A DNA stretch of 6,057 nt from Comamonadaceae bacterium. Lineage in GTDB: Bacteria > Pseudomonadota > Gammaproteobacteria > Burkholderiales > Burkholderiaceae_C. The translations under genes were made by a program, and so were the position numbers. This document shows, piece after piece, positions 1 through 5,789 of the stretch (position 1 is the stretch's first letter; every line of letters begins with the position of its first letter). The notes under the pieces are model-generated. The model was not told the DNA's origin. It did not search any database and saw nothing but the letters and a program-made list of their open reading frames with translations. Location: contig CANCCE010000167.1 in the NCBI GenBank assembly GCA_947374505.1, positions 1 to 6,057 of the forward strand, given 5' to 3'.

Positions 1-38
1 TCGGCCTGGCTTTGGCGGTCTTGTAAAAATAAAGCTGA

Positions 39-797
39 TCAGCGTCCGCCTGAGACGTCAACCAGCGTTCCATGCACGTAACTTGACAGCGGGCCGGCGA
101 GGAAGGCAATGACTTCTGCGACCTCTTCGGCCGTGCCGGCGCGGCCCAGCGGCACGGTGGGTCCGATCTTGTTGATCAAGGCTTGGCCGCCATGGGCTTC
201 GTGAATGGTGGTGTTGATGAGTCCCGGGCGCACTGCATTGACACGTATGCCGTGCGGTACAAGCTCTTTGGCCAAGGCAAAGGTGAAGCTGTCAATCGCG
301 CCCTTCGAGGCTGCGTAATGCGCTTCTTCAGGCATGCCGCCGTGGCGCGCTGCAGCAGACGACATGTTGACGATGCTGCCGCCCTTGCCGCCGCGTTGCG
401 TTGACATCAGGCGCGCCGCCTCGCTGGCGCAGAAAAAATAGCTCAGCACATTGGTGCGAAAAATATCGGTCAAGTGCGCATCATCGGCGTCCAGGATGGA
501 GCGTGGTTCGCCCACAATACCGGCGTTGTTGACCAAGGCATCTAGCCGCCCAAAGGTCTTGTAGACCGAGGCAAACAGCTGTTTGATGTCCTCTCGATTG
601 GCGACATTTGCCTTGACCGCCAGTGCCTGACCACCAGCCGCTTCGACCATGGCCACGGTCTCTAGGGCGGCCGTTTGGTTGCTGACATAGCTGAAGCCAA
701 TATTCCAACCTTGCTTTGCCAGCGCGACGCTCGCAGCCCGTCCGATACCGCGACTACCGCCGGTGATGAGGGCGGTGGGTTTGTTGCTCTGACTCAT
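39..797 (-). CDS. SDR-family NAD(P)-dependent oxidoreductase (FabG-like)
   Basis: 252-residue classical short-chain dehydrogenase, a cytoplasmic enzyme that interconverts a hydroxyl and a keto group using NAD(P)(H). Visible motifs: the Rossmann glycine motif TGGSRGIG (residues 12-19), NNAG (90-93), the structural Asn in TNVLS (Asn116), the catalytic Ser at about 147 in NMSS, and YAASK giving Tyr161 and Lys165. RVNAVRPGLI (185-194) follows as usual, and the C-terminus has the VDVSGGR ending typical of FabG-like members. The length is normal and the fold looks intact. The ATG start is backed by a good Shine-Dalgarno. It lies 48 nt downstream of the BKACE gene on the same strand, so co-transcription is likely. 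From context I infer that it oxidises a beta-hydroxy acid to the keto acid used by the neighbour, or reduces a product. SDR substrates cannot be read from sequence. It could also be an unrelated 3-oxoacyl reductase paralogue. Confidence 0.93.
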   Translation of the reverse strand: MSQSNKPTALITGGSRGIGRAASVALAKQGWNIGFSYVSNQTAALETVAMVEAAGGQALAVKANVANREDIKQLFASVYKTFGRLDALVNNAGIVGEPRSILDADDAHLTDIFRTNVLSYFFCASEAARLMSTQRGGKGGSIVNMSSAAARHGGMPEEAHYAASKGAIDSFTFALAKELVPHGIRVNAVRPGLINTTIHEAHGGQALINKIGPTVPLGRAGTAEEVAEVIAFLAGPLSSYVHGTLVDVSGGR

Positions 798-802
798 CTA
801 TT

Positions 803-807
803 TTCCT
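803..807 (-). promoter_or_regulatory. Ribosome binding site of the SDR gene
   Basis: The minus strand reads AGGAA, five bases before the ATG at 797-795 (AGGAAAATAGATG). This supports the chosen start and independent translation after the 48-nt gap from the BKACE stop codon. Confidence 0.7.
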
Positions 808-845
808 GGGTGGGGGTTATGGCCTGGTTTGGCTGGTGACCGGAA

Positions 846-1769
846 TTAAAAGCGCACATTTTCTGCGCCCTTGAGCTGCAGCATGTGCCGCGCTTCATCG
901 GGCGTGGCGATCTCATGGCCCAAGCCTTCGATGATCTGCCGGACTTGCCGCACTTGCTCTGCATTGCTTTTGGCCAGTGTGCCTTTGCCCAGCCACAGGC
1001 TGTCTTCAAGGCCGACCCTGACATGCCCGCCCATGGCCGCGCTCATGGCGGCAATAGGTAACTGGTTTTTGCCCGCGCCCAGCACGGACCATTGATACTC
1101 TTTCCCAAACAGCCGGTCTGCCGTACGTCGCATGTGCATCACGTCTTCCGGGTGCATGCCAATGCCGCCCAAGATGCCAAAAACGGATTGCACAAACAGC
1201 GGCCCTTTGACCAAGCCGCGGTCCATGAAGTGGGCTAAGTTGTACAGGTGACCGATGTCATAGCACTCGAACTCAAAGCGTGTCTGGTTGGCAGAACAAG
1301 CCGCCAACGCGTATTCAATGTCTTTGAAGGTGTTCCGAAAAATCAGGTCGCGGCTGCCCTCAAGTGCTTCGCGTTCCCAGGCGTGTTTGAACTCGGTGAA
1401 GCGCTCCAGCATCGGGAACAATGCAAAGTTGAACGAACCCATGTTGAGCGACGCAACTTCCGGCGCGAAACGCATAGACGGTTGAATCCGCTCATCAATT
1501 TTCATGTACGGCGAGCCGCCGCTGGTGAGGTTGAGCACTGCATTGGTTTGGGCTTTGATCTGCGGCAGAAACTTGGCAAACGCCTCGGGCGTCTGGTCCG
1601 GTTTGCCGGTGATCGGGTCGCGCGCATGGAGGTGAATGATGGCCGCGCCGGCTTCAGCCGCACCCACTGAGGCCTCGATGATTTCCTCTGGCGTGATCGG
1701 CAAGTAGGGTGACATCGAGGGCGTGTGAATGGCGCCCGTGACGGCGCAGGTGATGATCACTTTTGACAT
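846..1769 (-). CDS. BKACE / 3-keto-5-aminohexanoate cleavage-type protein (DUF849)
   Basis: 307-residue TIM-barrel zinc enzyme of the beta-keto acid cleavage family. Members condense a beta-keto acid with acetyl-CoA and release acetoacetate plus a new acyl-CoA. Visible: the N-terminal ITCAVTGAIHTPSMSPYLPITPEEI (residues 6-30, partly quoted: VTGAIHT, LPITPEEI); the metal motif HLHAR with His46 and His48; LTSGG (81-85) and LNMGSFNF (108-115); the barrel strand FEFECYD (165-171); VLGAGKNQLP (229-238); GGHVRVGLEDSLWL (247-260), where Glu255 matches the third zinc ligand and Asp256 a catalytic-site residue of lysine-fermentation Kce; and a C-terminal ATPDEAR (288-294). It is somewhat longer than Kce (about 275), mainly around residues 118-162. 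Position 14 is Ile where Kce has Glu, arguing against an amino substrate. A weak GAAG Shine-Dalgarno precedes the ATG. It follows the 261-bp promoter-like gap and leads into the SDR gene. Family assignment is firm; the substrate is unknown. Confidence 0.93.
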   Translation of the reverse strand: MSKVIITCAVTGAIHTPSMSPYLPITPEEIIEASVGAAEAGAAIIHLHARDPITGKPDQTPEAFAKFLPQIKAQTNAVLNLTSGGSPYMKIDERIQPSMRFAPEVASLNMGSFNFALFPMLERFTEFKHAWEREALEGSRDLIFRNTFKDIEYALAACSANQTRFEFECYDIGHLYNLAHFMDRGLVKGPLFVQSVFGILGGIGMHPEDVMHMRRTADRLFGKEYQWSVLGAGKNQLPIAAMSAAMGGHVRVGLEDSLWLGKGTLAKSNAEQVRQVRQIIEGLGHEIATPDEARHMLQLKGAENVRF

Positions 1770-1821
1770 GTTGAGAACTTCGGCTTTCTGGGCGGTAGGT
1801 TAATGATGGGTGATCACTCTG

Positions 1822-1849
1822 ATCCTACAAGCCCCAAGCGGCTTCTCAA
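1822..1849 (-). promoter_or_regulatory. Candidate sigma70 promoter for BKACE-SDR
   Basis: The minus strand shows TTGAGA (1849-1844, 5 of 6 to the -35 consensus), a 16-nt spacer, and TAGGAT (1827-1822, 4 of 6 to the -10). The expected start, near 1815, would give a leader of about 46 nt before the BKACE ATG at 1769. The spacer is itself an inverted repeat (AAGCC-N6-GGCTT, 1844-1829), and the perfect 8-bp palindrome GTGATCAC (1817-1810) lies on the predicted start. Both are plausible operator positions. The call rests on pattern only. Confidence 0.4.
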
Positions 1850-1895
1850 TCGTGTTAACCCTCGACTGGCGTCTGCAGCAACACGTTCACGCTGC

Positions 1896-1910
1896 TGTAA
1901 AAAAGTTACA
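1896..1910. promoter_or_regulatory. TGTAA-N5-TTACA dyad, candidate operator
   Basis: A perfect 5-bp inverted repeat around an A-rich 5-nt centre, 47 bp upstream of the -35 of the candidate BKACE promoter. It contains T-N11-A spacings of the kind bound by LysR-type regulators, which often control catabolic operons from this distance. No regulator gene is in the window, so the cognate protein is unknown. Confidence 0.3.
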
Positions 1911-1931
1911 CCCACAGACTGTGCCCTAGGC

Positions 1932-1940
1932 TGTGGATAA
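1932..1940 (-). promoter_or_regulatory. Perfect DnaA box (TTATCCACA)
   Basis: The minus strand carries the exact 9-base consensus DnaA box. A 9-mer on either strand is expected only about 0.05 times in 6 kb by chance. No dnaA, dnaN or parAB genes and no cluster of further boxes are visible, so this is not an origin by itself. It could be a titration or regulatory site, or chance. Confidence 0.4.
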
Positions 1941-1943
1941 GTG

Positions 1944-1997
1944 CCTGAGCAACTCGATTGCGCGGCGCAGGCCTTGGCTTTGGAGCCCCTGCTCAGG
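1944..1997. repeat. Nested inverted repeat
   Basis: Outer arms CCTGAGC (1944-1950) and GCTCAGG (1991-1997) enclose a smaller perfect dyad TGCGC-G-GCGCA (1959-1969). The outer arm motif occurs again as CTGCTCAG at 2027-2034, overlapping the Bug stop codon. In RNA this could form a long-range stem downstream of the Bug gene. No T tract follows, so it is not a standard terminator. Confidence 0.3.
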
Positions 1998-2030
1998 AAT
2001 TAAGCAACTGATCCGATCCGACGTGTCTGC

Positions 2031-3005
2031 TCAGTCGGACTTGATGTTGTTGTCTTGAATCAGCTTGCGATACATCTCGAACTGCGCCTTGGTCGCGGTG
2101 CCTAGTTCTTGGGCTGAGGAGCCACGCAATGTCACGCCGAGCGCGATCAATTTGTCGCGGGTAGCCGGGTCTGCCAAGGCTTTGCGCATGTCGCTGTTCA
2201 GGCGTTCGACAATGTCTTTCGGTGTGCCTGACGGCACGACCATTGCAAACCAGGAGTTGAAGAAAAAGTTTTTCAGACCGGACTCGTCAACAGTGGGAAC
2301 ATTCGGGTATTGAGCCAGACGCTTTTCGGTGGTGACGGCGAGTAGGCGAACCCGGTTGCCCTGAATCAACGATGTGACGGTGCCGAGTCCTTGCAGGGCG
2401 ACATCCACCTCGCCAGCAGCCGCAGCGACCGCCGCAGGCGTGGCCCCCTTGTAGGGAATGTGAGTTACTTTGATGTCAGCGCGGGATGCAAAAAGAGCCA
2501 TGGCCAGATGCTGAGGGCTGCCATTGCCGCCAGAGCTGTAGTTCAACTTGCCAGGGGATGCCTTGGCTGCAGCGATGAAGTCTGCGACTGTTTTGTAGGG
2601 TGAGTCGGCTTTCACCACCATGCCCCATTCGACGGTGGCAGCCAGCGACAGGGGATCAAAGTCGGTCAATGCGTTCCAGGGGACACGCGCATAAATATGC
2701 GGCAACATGGTCAAGATGCTGTCGTTGAAGCCCCCAAGGGTGTAGCCGTCCGGGGCGGCCTTGGCAACGCGGTCAGCGCCGATCAAGCCGGAGGAGCCGG
2801 TGATGTTTTCAATCACGATGTTTTGCCCCAAACTCTCCGACATTTTTTGGGTCAGGACACGTGCCGCGTTGTCGACGGCGCTGCCAGCCGCCAGCGGAAT
2901 GATCATCTTGATCGGTTTATTCGGATAGCTGCTTTGCGCTTGCACGCTAGTTGCAAAAACCCAAAGTGTGATCGCAGTGAAAAGGCCTTGAGTGAGTTTT
3001 TTCAT
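2031..3005 (-). CDS. Bug/TctC-family periplasmic substrate-binding protein
   Basis: 324-residue tripartite tricarboxylate transporter-type binding protein, the Bug family greatly expanded in Burkholderiales. It captures small organic ligands, often carboxylates, in the periplasm. Residues 1-23 form a signal peptide: the KK n-region, a hydrophobic core, and a VQA cleavage site before Gln24. The mature start YPNKPIKMIIPLAAGS (27-42) is the classic Bug opening. Later hallmarks are GSSGLIGADRVAKAAPDGYTL (70-90, key residues G70, G76, D86, G87), YSSGGNGSPQHLA (156-168), IPYKGATPA (183-191), NVPTVDESG (235-243) and WFAMVVPSGTPKDIVERLN (252-270). The length is typical and nothing is missing. The ATG has a good Shine-Dalgarno. 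TctA and TctB permease genes are absent nearby, as for most Bug proteins, so it may work with a permease encoded elsewhere or as a sensor. Its place between the Ldh2 and BKACE genes suggests that it binds their substrate. Confidence 0.95.
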   Translation of the reverse strand: MKKLTQGLFTAITLWVFATSVQAQSSYPNKPIKMIIPLAAGSAVDNAARVLTQKMSESLGQNIVIENITGSSGLIGADRVAKAAPDGYTLGGFNDSILTMLPHIYARVPWNALTDFDPLSLAATVEWGMVVKADSPYKTVADFIAAAKASPGKLNYSSGGNGSPQHLAMALFASRADIKVTHIPYKGATPAAVAAAAGEVDVALQGLGTVTSLIQGNRVRLLAVTTEKRLAQYPNVPTVDESGLKNFFFNSWFAMVVPSGTPKDIVERLNSDMRKALADPATRDKLIALGVTLRGSSAQELGTATKAQFEMYRKLIQDNNIKSD

Positions 3006-3012
3006 GGGGTTG

Positions 3013-3017
3013 TCTCC
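3013..3017 (-). promoter_or_regulatory. Ribosome binding site of the Bug gene
   Basis: The minus strand reads GGAGA ending 7 nt before the ATG at 3005-3003, the strongest Shine-Dalgarno among the catabolic genes here. This fits high expression of a binding protein and fixes the start at the signal-peptide methionine. Confidence 0.7.
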
Positions 3018-3074
3018 GGTTTAAATTAGATTTTTAGGTGGCTTTGCTGCGCAGTCCGAAGTTGTGCCAAGTGC

Positions 3075-4151
3075 TCAAGTCTGGCTGGTGACCAGTGGTG
3101 CGATGTTCAGTTCAGCCGCCAGGGCGACTAAATCGGCAAACAAGGGGGCCGGCAGTGGAATACCTTGCACCGAGTATTTTTGACGACGCTGATGGCTTTG
3201 CTCACCCGGTAACCAGATGCGCTCGACGTTCGGCAGACGTTCGCTGTCACGCAGGTCGCGCACGAGGTGGTCTAGTGATGACTTGAAGACGGCAGGGTCA
3301 CCAAAGGCCTGCAGGTCGATCACCAGCACCGATTGACCGGTGTTGGTGGGCGTGATGTGGTCGTGATTGAAGTCGACCACATCGCGGCCCATGGCGGCAC
3401 CGTTCAGGGTGCCTGCCAAAAGGCCGACGATGAGCGCTAACCCATAGCCTTTGTGGCCTCCGATGGGCAGTAAAAATCCTTCATCGGCGCGTTTCGGATC
3501 CAGCAAAGGCTTGCCTTGCCGGTCAATCATCCAGCCTTCCGGCATTTGCTCGCCGCGCTTGGCTTTGGCTTTGACCTTGCCATAGGCCGCGACCGTGGTG
3601 GCCATGTCGAGCACCACGGCGGGTTCGCTACCGGCGGGGATGCCTACCGCGATCGGGTTGGTGGACAGCAGCATCTCCATCCCGCCCCACGGTGGCAAAT
3701 GGTTGGCGTTGCCGACTGCGAAATACAGCGCAATCATGTTTTGTTCGATCGGCTTGCGAACATACAGTGACGCCGGGCCAGCGTGGTTGCTAGCCCGGGC
3801 GCCGACCCAGGCAACGCCCGCAGTGCGGGCTTTTTCAATGGCGATGTCCACTGCGTGCGACATCACCAAATGCCCCATGCCGTTGTCGCCGTCAACCACG
3901 GCCATGGCGGCGCGCTCGGTGACGACCCGGATGTTGGGGTGGGTGTTGATGCCACCTGCCTGAATGCGTTTAACGTATTGGGGCAGGCGTATCACGCCGT
4001 GGCCGTCAGAGCCTTGCAGGTCGGCGTCAGCCATGAGGCCGGCGACTTTTGCCGCGTCTTGATCAGGCAGGCCGACGCTTTTCAAGGCGCTCGACATAAA
4101 CAGACTGAGTTGATCAGCACTGACCAAAATGGAGGAGTGGTTCGTTGTCAT
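3075..4151 (-). CDS. Ldh2-family malate/L-lactate dehydrogenase-type oxidoreductase
   Basis: 358-residue cytoplasmic NAD(P)-dependent oxidoreductase of the type-2 malate/L-lactate dehydrogenase family, which includes malate, sulfolactate, ureidoglycolate and diketogulonate-type enzymes. It is not the classical Rossmann LDH. Visible motifs: the N-terminal helical segment ending DLQGSDGHGVIRLPQYVKRI (44-63), the family's (S/G)HG signature with His51; DGDNGMGH (87-94); the active-site SNHAGPASLY (121-130) with His123; STNPIAVGIP (163-172); VLDMATTVAAYGKV (180-193); GGHKGYGLAL (231-240); and the C-terminal WLPGE (313-317). Length and motif order are normal. It starts 30 nt after the rdgC stop codon with no clear Shine-Dalgarno; a promoter-like element in the gap would give a leaderless mRNA. 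The Bug gene follows 69 nt downstream. The substrate is probably a 2-hydroxy acid or related keto acid, but sequence does not decide which. Confidence 0.93.
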   Translation of the reverse strand: MTTNHSSILVSADQLSLFMSSALKSVGLPDQDAAKVAGLMADADLQGSDGHGVIRLPQYVKRIQAGGINTHPNIRVVTERAAMAVVDGDNGMGHLVMSHAVDIAIEKARTAGVAWVGARASNHAGPASLYVRKPIEQNMIALYFAVGNANHLPPWGGMEMLLSTNPIAVGIPAGSEPAVVLDMATTVAAYGKVKAKAKRGEQMPEGWMIDRQGKPLLDPKRADEGFLLPIGGHKGYGLALIVGLLAGTLNGAAMGRDVVDFNHDHITPTNTGQSVLVIDLQAFGDPAVFKSSLDHLVRDLRDSERLPNVERIWLPGEQSHQRRQKYSVQGIPLPAPLFADLVALAAELNIAPLVTSQT

Positions 4152-4156
4152 CGGAC

Positions 4157-4185
4157 TTTTTAGGGGTGTTTTGTGGTTATCTCAA
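4157..4185 (-). promoter_or_regulatory. Candidate promoter for the Ldh2 gene, possibly leaderless
   Basis: The minus strand has TTGAGA (4185-4180, 5 of 6), a 17-nt spacer, and TAAAAA (4162-4157, 4 of 6). The -35 overlaps the rdgC stop codon. The -10 ends 5 nt before the ATG at 4151, so transcription would begin at or next to the start codon. The lack of a Shine-Dalgarno before this ATG agrees with a leaderless transcript, but A-rich sequence makes false -10 matches easy. Confidence 0.28.
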
Positions 4186-5144
4186 TTTGCCAGCGCCGGA
4201 TCGCTCTTGTGGTCAATAGTTTCACCGATTTCGCCGCCCAAGGCTTCGATTAAATCTGGCAGCATAGCGGTTAGCTCGCCGGTCAAAATAGCGGCATCGG
4301 TATCAAAGCCATCGTCGTCTTTGCCGCCCTCCTGCACGCCATCCAACACGACGTCGAGCAGTTTGAGCTTTTTCACTTGCGCTGTTTCTGTCAGCACGAA
4401 AGATACCCGATCGTTCCAGGTCAGGGCCAGTTGCGTGGGGACTTTACCGGCTGCAATGTGCTGAGCGACTTCGTCGATTTCCAGTGTGTGGCGCGAGTAG
4501 CGCACGGTTGACTTTTGGTCATCGGGGGTCTTCAGTTCGCAGTCACGGTCAACCGTGAAACCGACCGGCGCCTCGCGACTGGACAGCCAGTGCGACATCG
4601 ATGCTGCTGCTGACATGTTGGTCAATACGGGCTTGACGCCGAGGCCTGGCAGCGAGCCTGGAACCTCGCTCAAGGCTTCAATTAAAAAGGTGACGATTTT
4701 GTCCGCGCCAGACAGGCTGCCGGTGTCGACCACCAGGAAGTGGTTGACCGGGTCAATCCACAGCAAGGTGGTTGAGCGCTTGGTGAAAGCGCGTGGTAGC
4801 AGGTCAAAAATAACTTGCTCTTTGAACTCTTTTTTGATTTTTGATCCGACGCGTTCTTGTCCGGTTTCTTGTTTGTATTTTTCGATGAGGTCATCAACCG
4901 CAGACTTGACGGCCGATGCGGGCAGGGGGCGCCGCTCGGTACACAACTTGAGAATAATTTGCCCGCCGATGCTTTCGAGCATAGAGATGCTTTTGTTGCC
5001 GCGCGGTGGCACCCAGCCATTGGCTTCAGGCTGGGTCGGGCCGCAGGGCACAAAGCGGGTGGCTTGCAGTGCTGATTCAAAAGCGTCCAGGGGTGGCATG
5101 ACGAAGTCGGAGGCGATACGGAAAAAGGAGGCAGTTTTGAACAT
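4182..5144 (-). CDS. rdgC: Recombination-associated protein RdgC
   Basis: 320-residue RdgC, a nucleoid-associated DNA-binding protein. The E. coli protein (303 residues) forms a ring-shaped dimer around double-stranded DNA and restrains RecA. Conserved blocks match what I remember of E. coli RdgC: FKTASFFRI at the N-terminus (2-10), FVPCGPTQPEANGWVPPRG (31-49), LLPRAFTKRSTTLLWIDPVN (115-134), FLVVDTGS (136-143), FTVDRDCELK (196-205), IAAGKVPTQLALTWNDRVSF (230-249), VKKLKLLD (257-264), and FDTDAAILTGELTAMLPDLIEALGGE (280-305). Residues 306-320 are a short extra tail. The ATG start is fixed by homology at the N-terminus; no good Shine-Dalgarno is visible. The gene lies 90 nt after the NUDIX gene. 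It is a housekeeping gene next to the catabolic module, and nothing suggests a functional tie beyond position. Confidence 0.96.
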   Translation of the reverse strand: MFKTASFFRIASDFVMPPLDAFESALQATRFVPCGPTQPEANGWVPPRGNKSISMLESIGGQIILKLCTERRPLPASAVKSAVDDLIEKYKQETGQERVGSKIKKEFKEQVIFDLLPRAFTKRSTTLLWIDPVNHFLVVDTGSLSGADKIVTFLIEALSEVPGSLPGLGVKPVLTNMSAAASMSHWLSSREAPVGFTVDRDCELKTPDDQKSTVRYSRHTLEIDEVAQHIAAGKVPTQLALTWNDRVSFVLTETAQVKKLKLLDVVLDGVQEGGKDDDGFDTDAAILTGELTAMLPDLIEALGGEIGETIDHKSDPALAN

Positions 5145-5152
5145 GCAATGCG

Positions 5153-5177
5153 GTCGTTGAAAAAATGAAGTCGTTGA
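5153..5177. repeat. Short direct repeat upstream of rdgC
   Basis: GTCGTTGA occurs at 5153-5160 and again at 5170-5177, a 17-bp period, within the untranslated leader just before the rdgC ATG. It may be a regulator site or chance. No clear -35/-10 pair was found in the 90-bp gap. Confidence 0.25.
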
Positions 5178-5234
5178 GTGGAGGCTAGGGGTAGCGTGCT
5201 GACGTTGATCGACGCTAAGCGAAGTGATTCAAAT

Positions 5235-5789
5235 TTAGGCGATGTCAATCACGTGTGTGTCAAAGCGACCTTTGCGCCGGTCGTCAAAGTAGTGTTCGAG
5301 GGTTTCTTTGACTGTTCGAAAAGCGATCTCGTCCCAGGGGATTTCAGCCTCTGTGAATAAGCGCGCTTCGATGGTTTCATGGCCTGGATTGAAGTCCGGG
5401 CTGAGCAGACGCGCACGGTAATAGAAATGCACCTGGCCGACCCGCACCACGTTCATCACGGTGAAGAGATCCTGCATTTCATACTCGGCACCTGCTTCTT
5501 CGTCGGTCTCCCGGGCTGCACCTTGGGCCGTGGTTTCGCCAAGCTCCATGAAGCCGGCGGGCAGCGTCCATTTTCCCCGGCGAGGCTCAATATTGCGCTT
5601 GCACAGCAACACCTGATCGCCGCTGTGACCCCAAACCGGCACAGTGCCAACCACGTTGAGCGGATTTTCATAGTGGACGGTGTGACAGAGGGTGCAAATA
5701 GCGCGATGGCGAGTATCGCCATCATCTGGCAGTCGATAGACAACGGCAATGCCGCATTCGCGGCAATGTTTGATAGGGGGGCGGAGCAT
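5235..5789 (-). CDS. NUDIX hydrolase with N-terminal zinc ribbon (NudC-like)
   Basis: 184-residue NUDIX pyrophosphohydrolase (numbered from the ATG at 5789). An N-terminal zinc ribbon has Cys9, Cys12, Cys32 and Cys35, then HYENPLNVVGTVPVW leads into the NUDIX fold. The NUDIX box is complete: Gly79, Glu85, Arg93, Glu94, Glu97, Glu98 and Gly100 within GFMELGETTAQGAARETDEE. The C-terminal IPWDEIAFRTVKETLEHYF (150-168) is a family feature. These small proteins hydrolyse nucleoside diphosphates linked to another moiety, such as ADP-ribose, NADH or related dinucleotides; the exact substrate is uncertain. An upstream ATG at 5846 would add 19 residues and a TTG at 5858 would add 23, but both sit against or inside the terminator hairpin, and the extension does not resemble the family, which usually begins just before the first Cys pair. 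None of the candidate starts has a clear Shine-Dalgarno. Confidence 0.92.
   Translation of the reverse strand: MLRPPIKHCRECGIAVVYRLPDDGDTRHRAICTLCHTVHYENPLNVVGTVPVWGHSGDQVLLCKRNIEPRRGKWTLPAGFMELGETTAQGAARETDEEAGAEYEMQDLFTVMNVVRVGQVHFYYRARLLSPDFNPGHETIEARLFTEAEIPWDEIAFRTVKETLEHYFDDRRKGRFDTHVIDIA

Larger units (their letters stand above)
1770..2030. other. 261-bp intergenic region between the Bug and BKACE genes
   Basis: Longest gene-free stretch in the window. I see no convincing ORF or RNA gene. It holds, in transcription order: an inverted repeat overlapping the upstream stop codon (2039-2017, TCCGAC-N11-GTCGGA, without a T tract), a nested dyad (1997-1944), a perfect DnaA box (1940-1932), the near-palindrome CACAGACTGTG (1913-1923), a TGTAA-N5-TTACA dyad (1910-1896), and a promoter candidate (1849-1822) leading to BKACE. 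There is no canonical hairpin-plus-T terminator after the Bug gene, so read-through into BKACE is possible. Confidence 0.6.

Noticed and set aside
34..43. Palindrome GCTGATCAGC over the SDR stop codon, followed by a T-rich stretch on the minus strand
   Set aside because: The palindrome leaves almost no loop, so the hairpin would be very weak; not supported as a terminator.
1248..1670. 140-codon plus-strand open frame opposite the BKACE gene
   Set aside because: Shadow of the BKACE reading frame; rich in Arg and His with no motif.
1932..1940. Replication origin around the DnaA box
   Set aside because: A single box, no box cluster, no long AT-rich unwinding region and no replication or partition genes nearby.
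4555..5160. 201-codon plus-strand open frame opposite rdgC
   Set aside because: Entirely antisense to a confidently identified rdgC; no recognisable domain, and its composition looks like a reverse-strand shadow of a GC-rich gene.
5192..5217. TAGCGT-N14-ACGCTA inverted repeat after the NUDIX gene
   Set aside because: Only six pairs with a long loop and no T tract; not a credible terminator, and such dyads are expected by chance.
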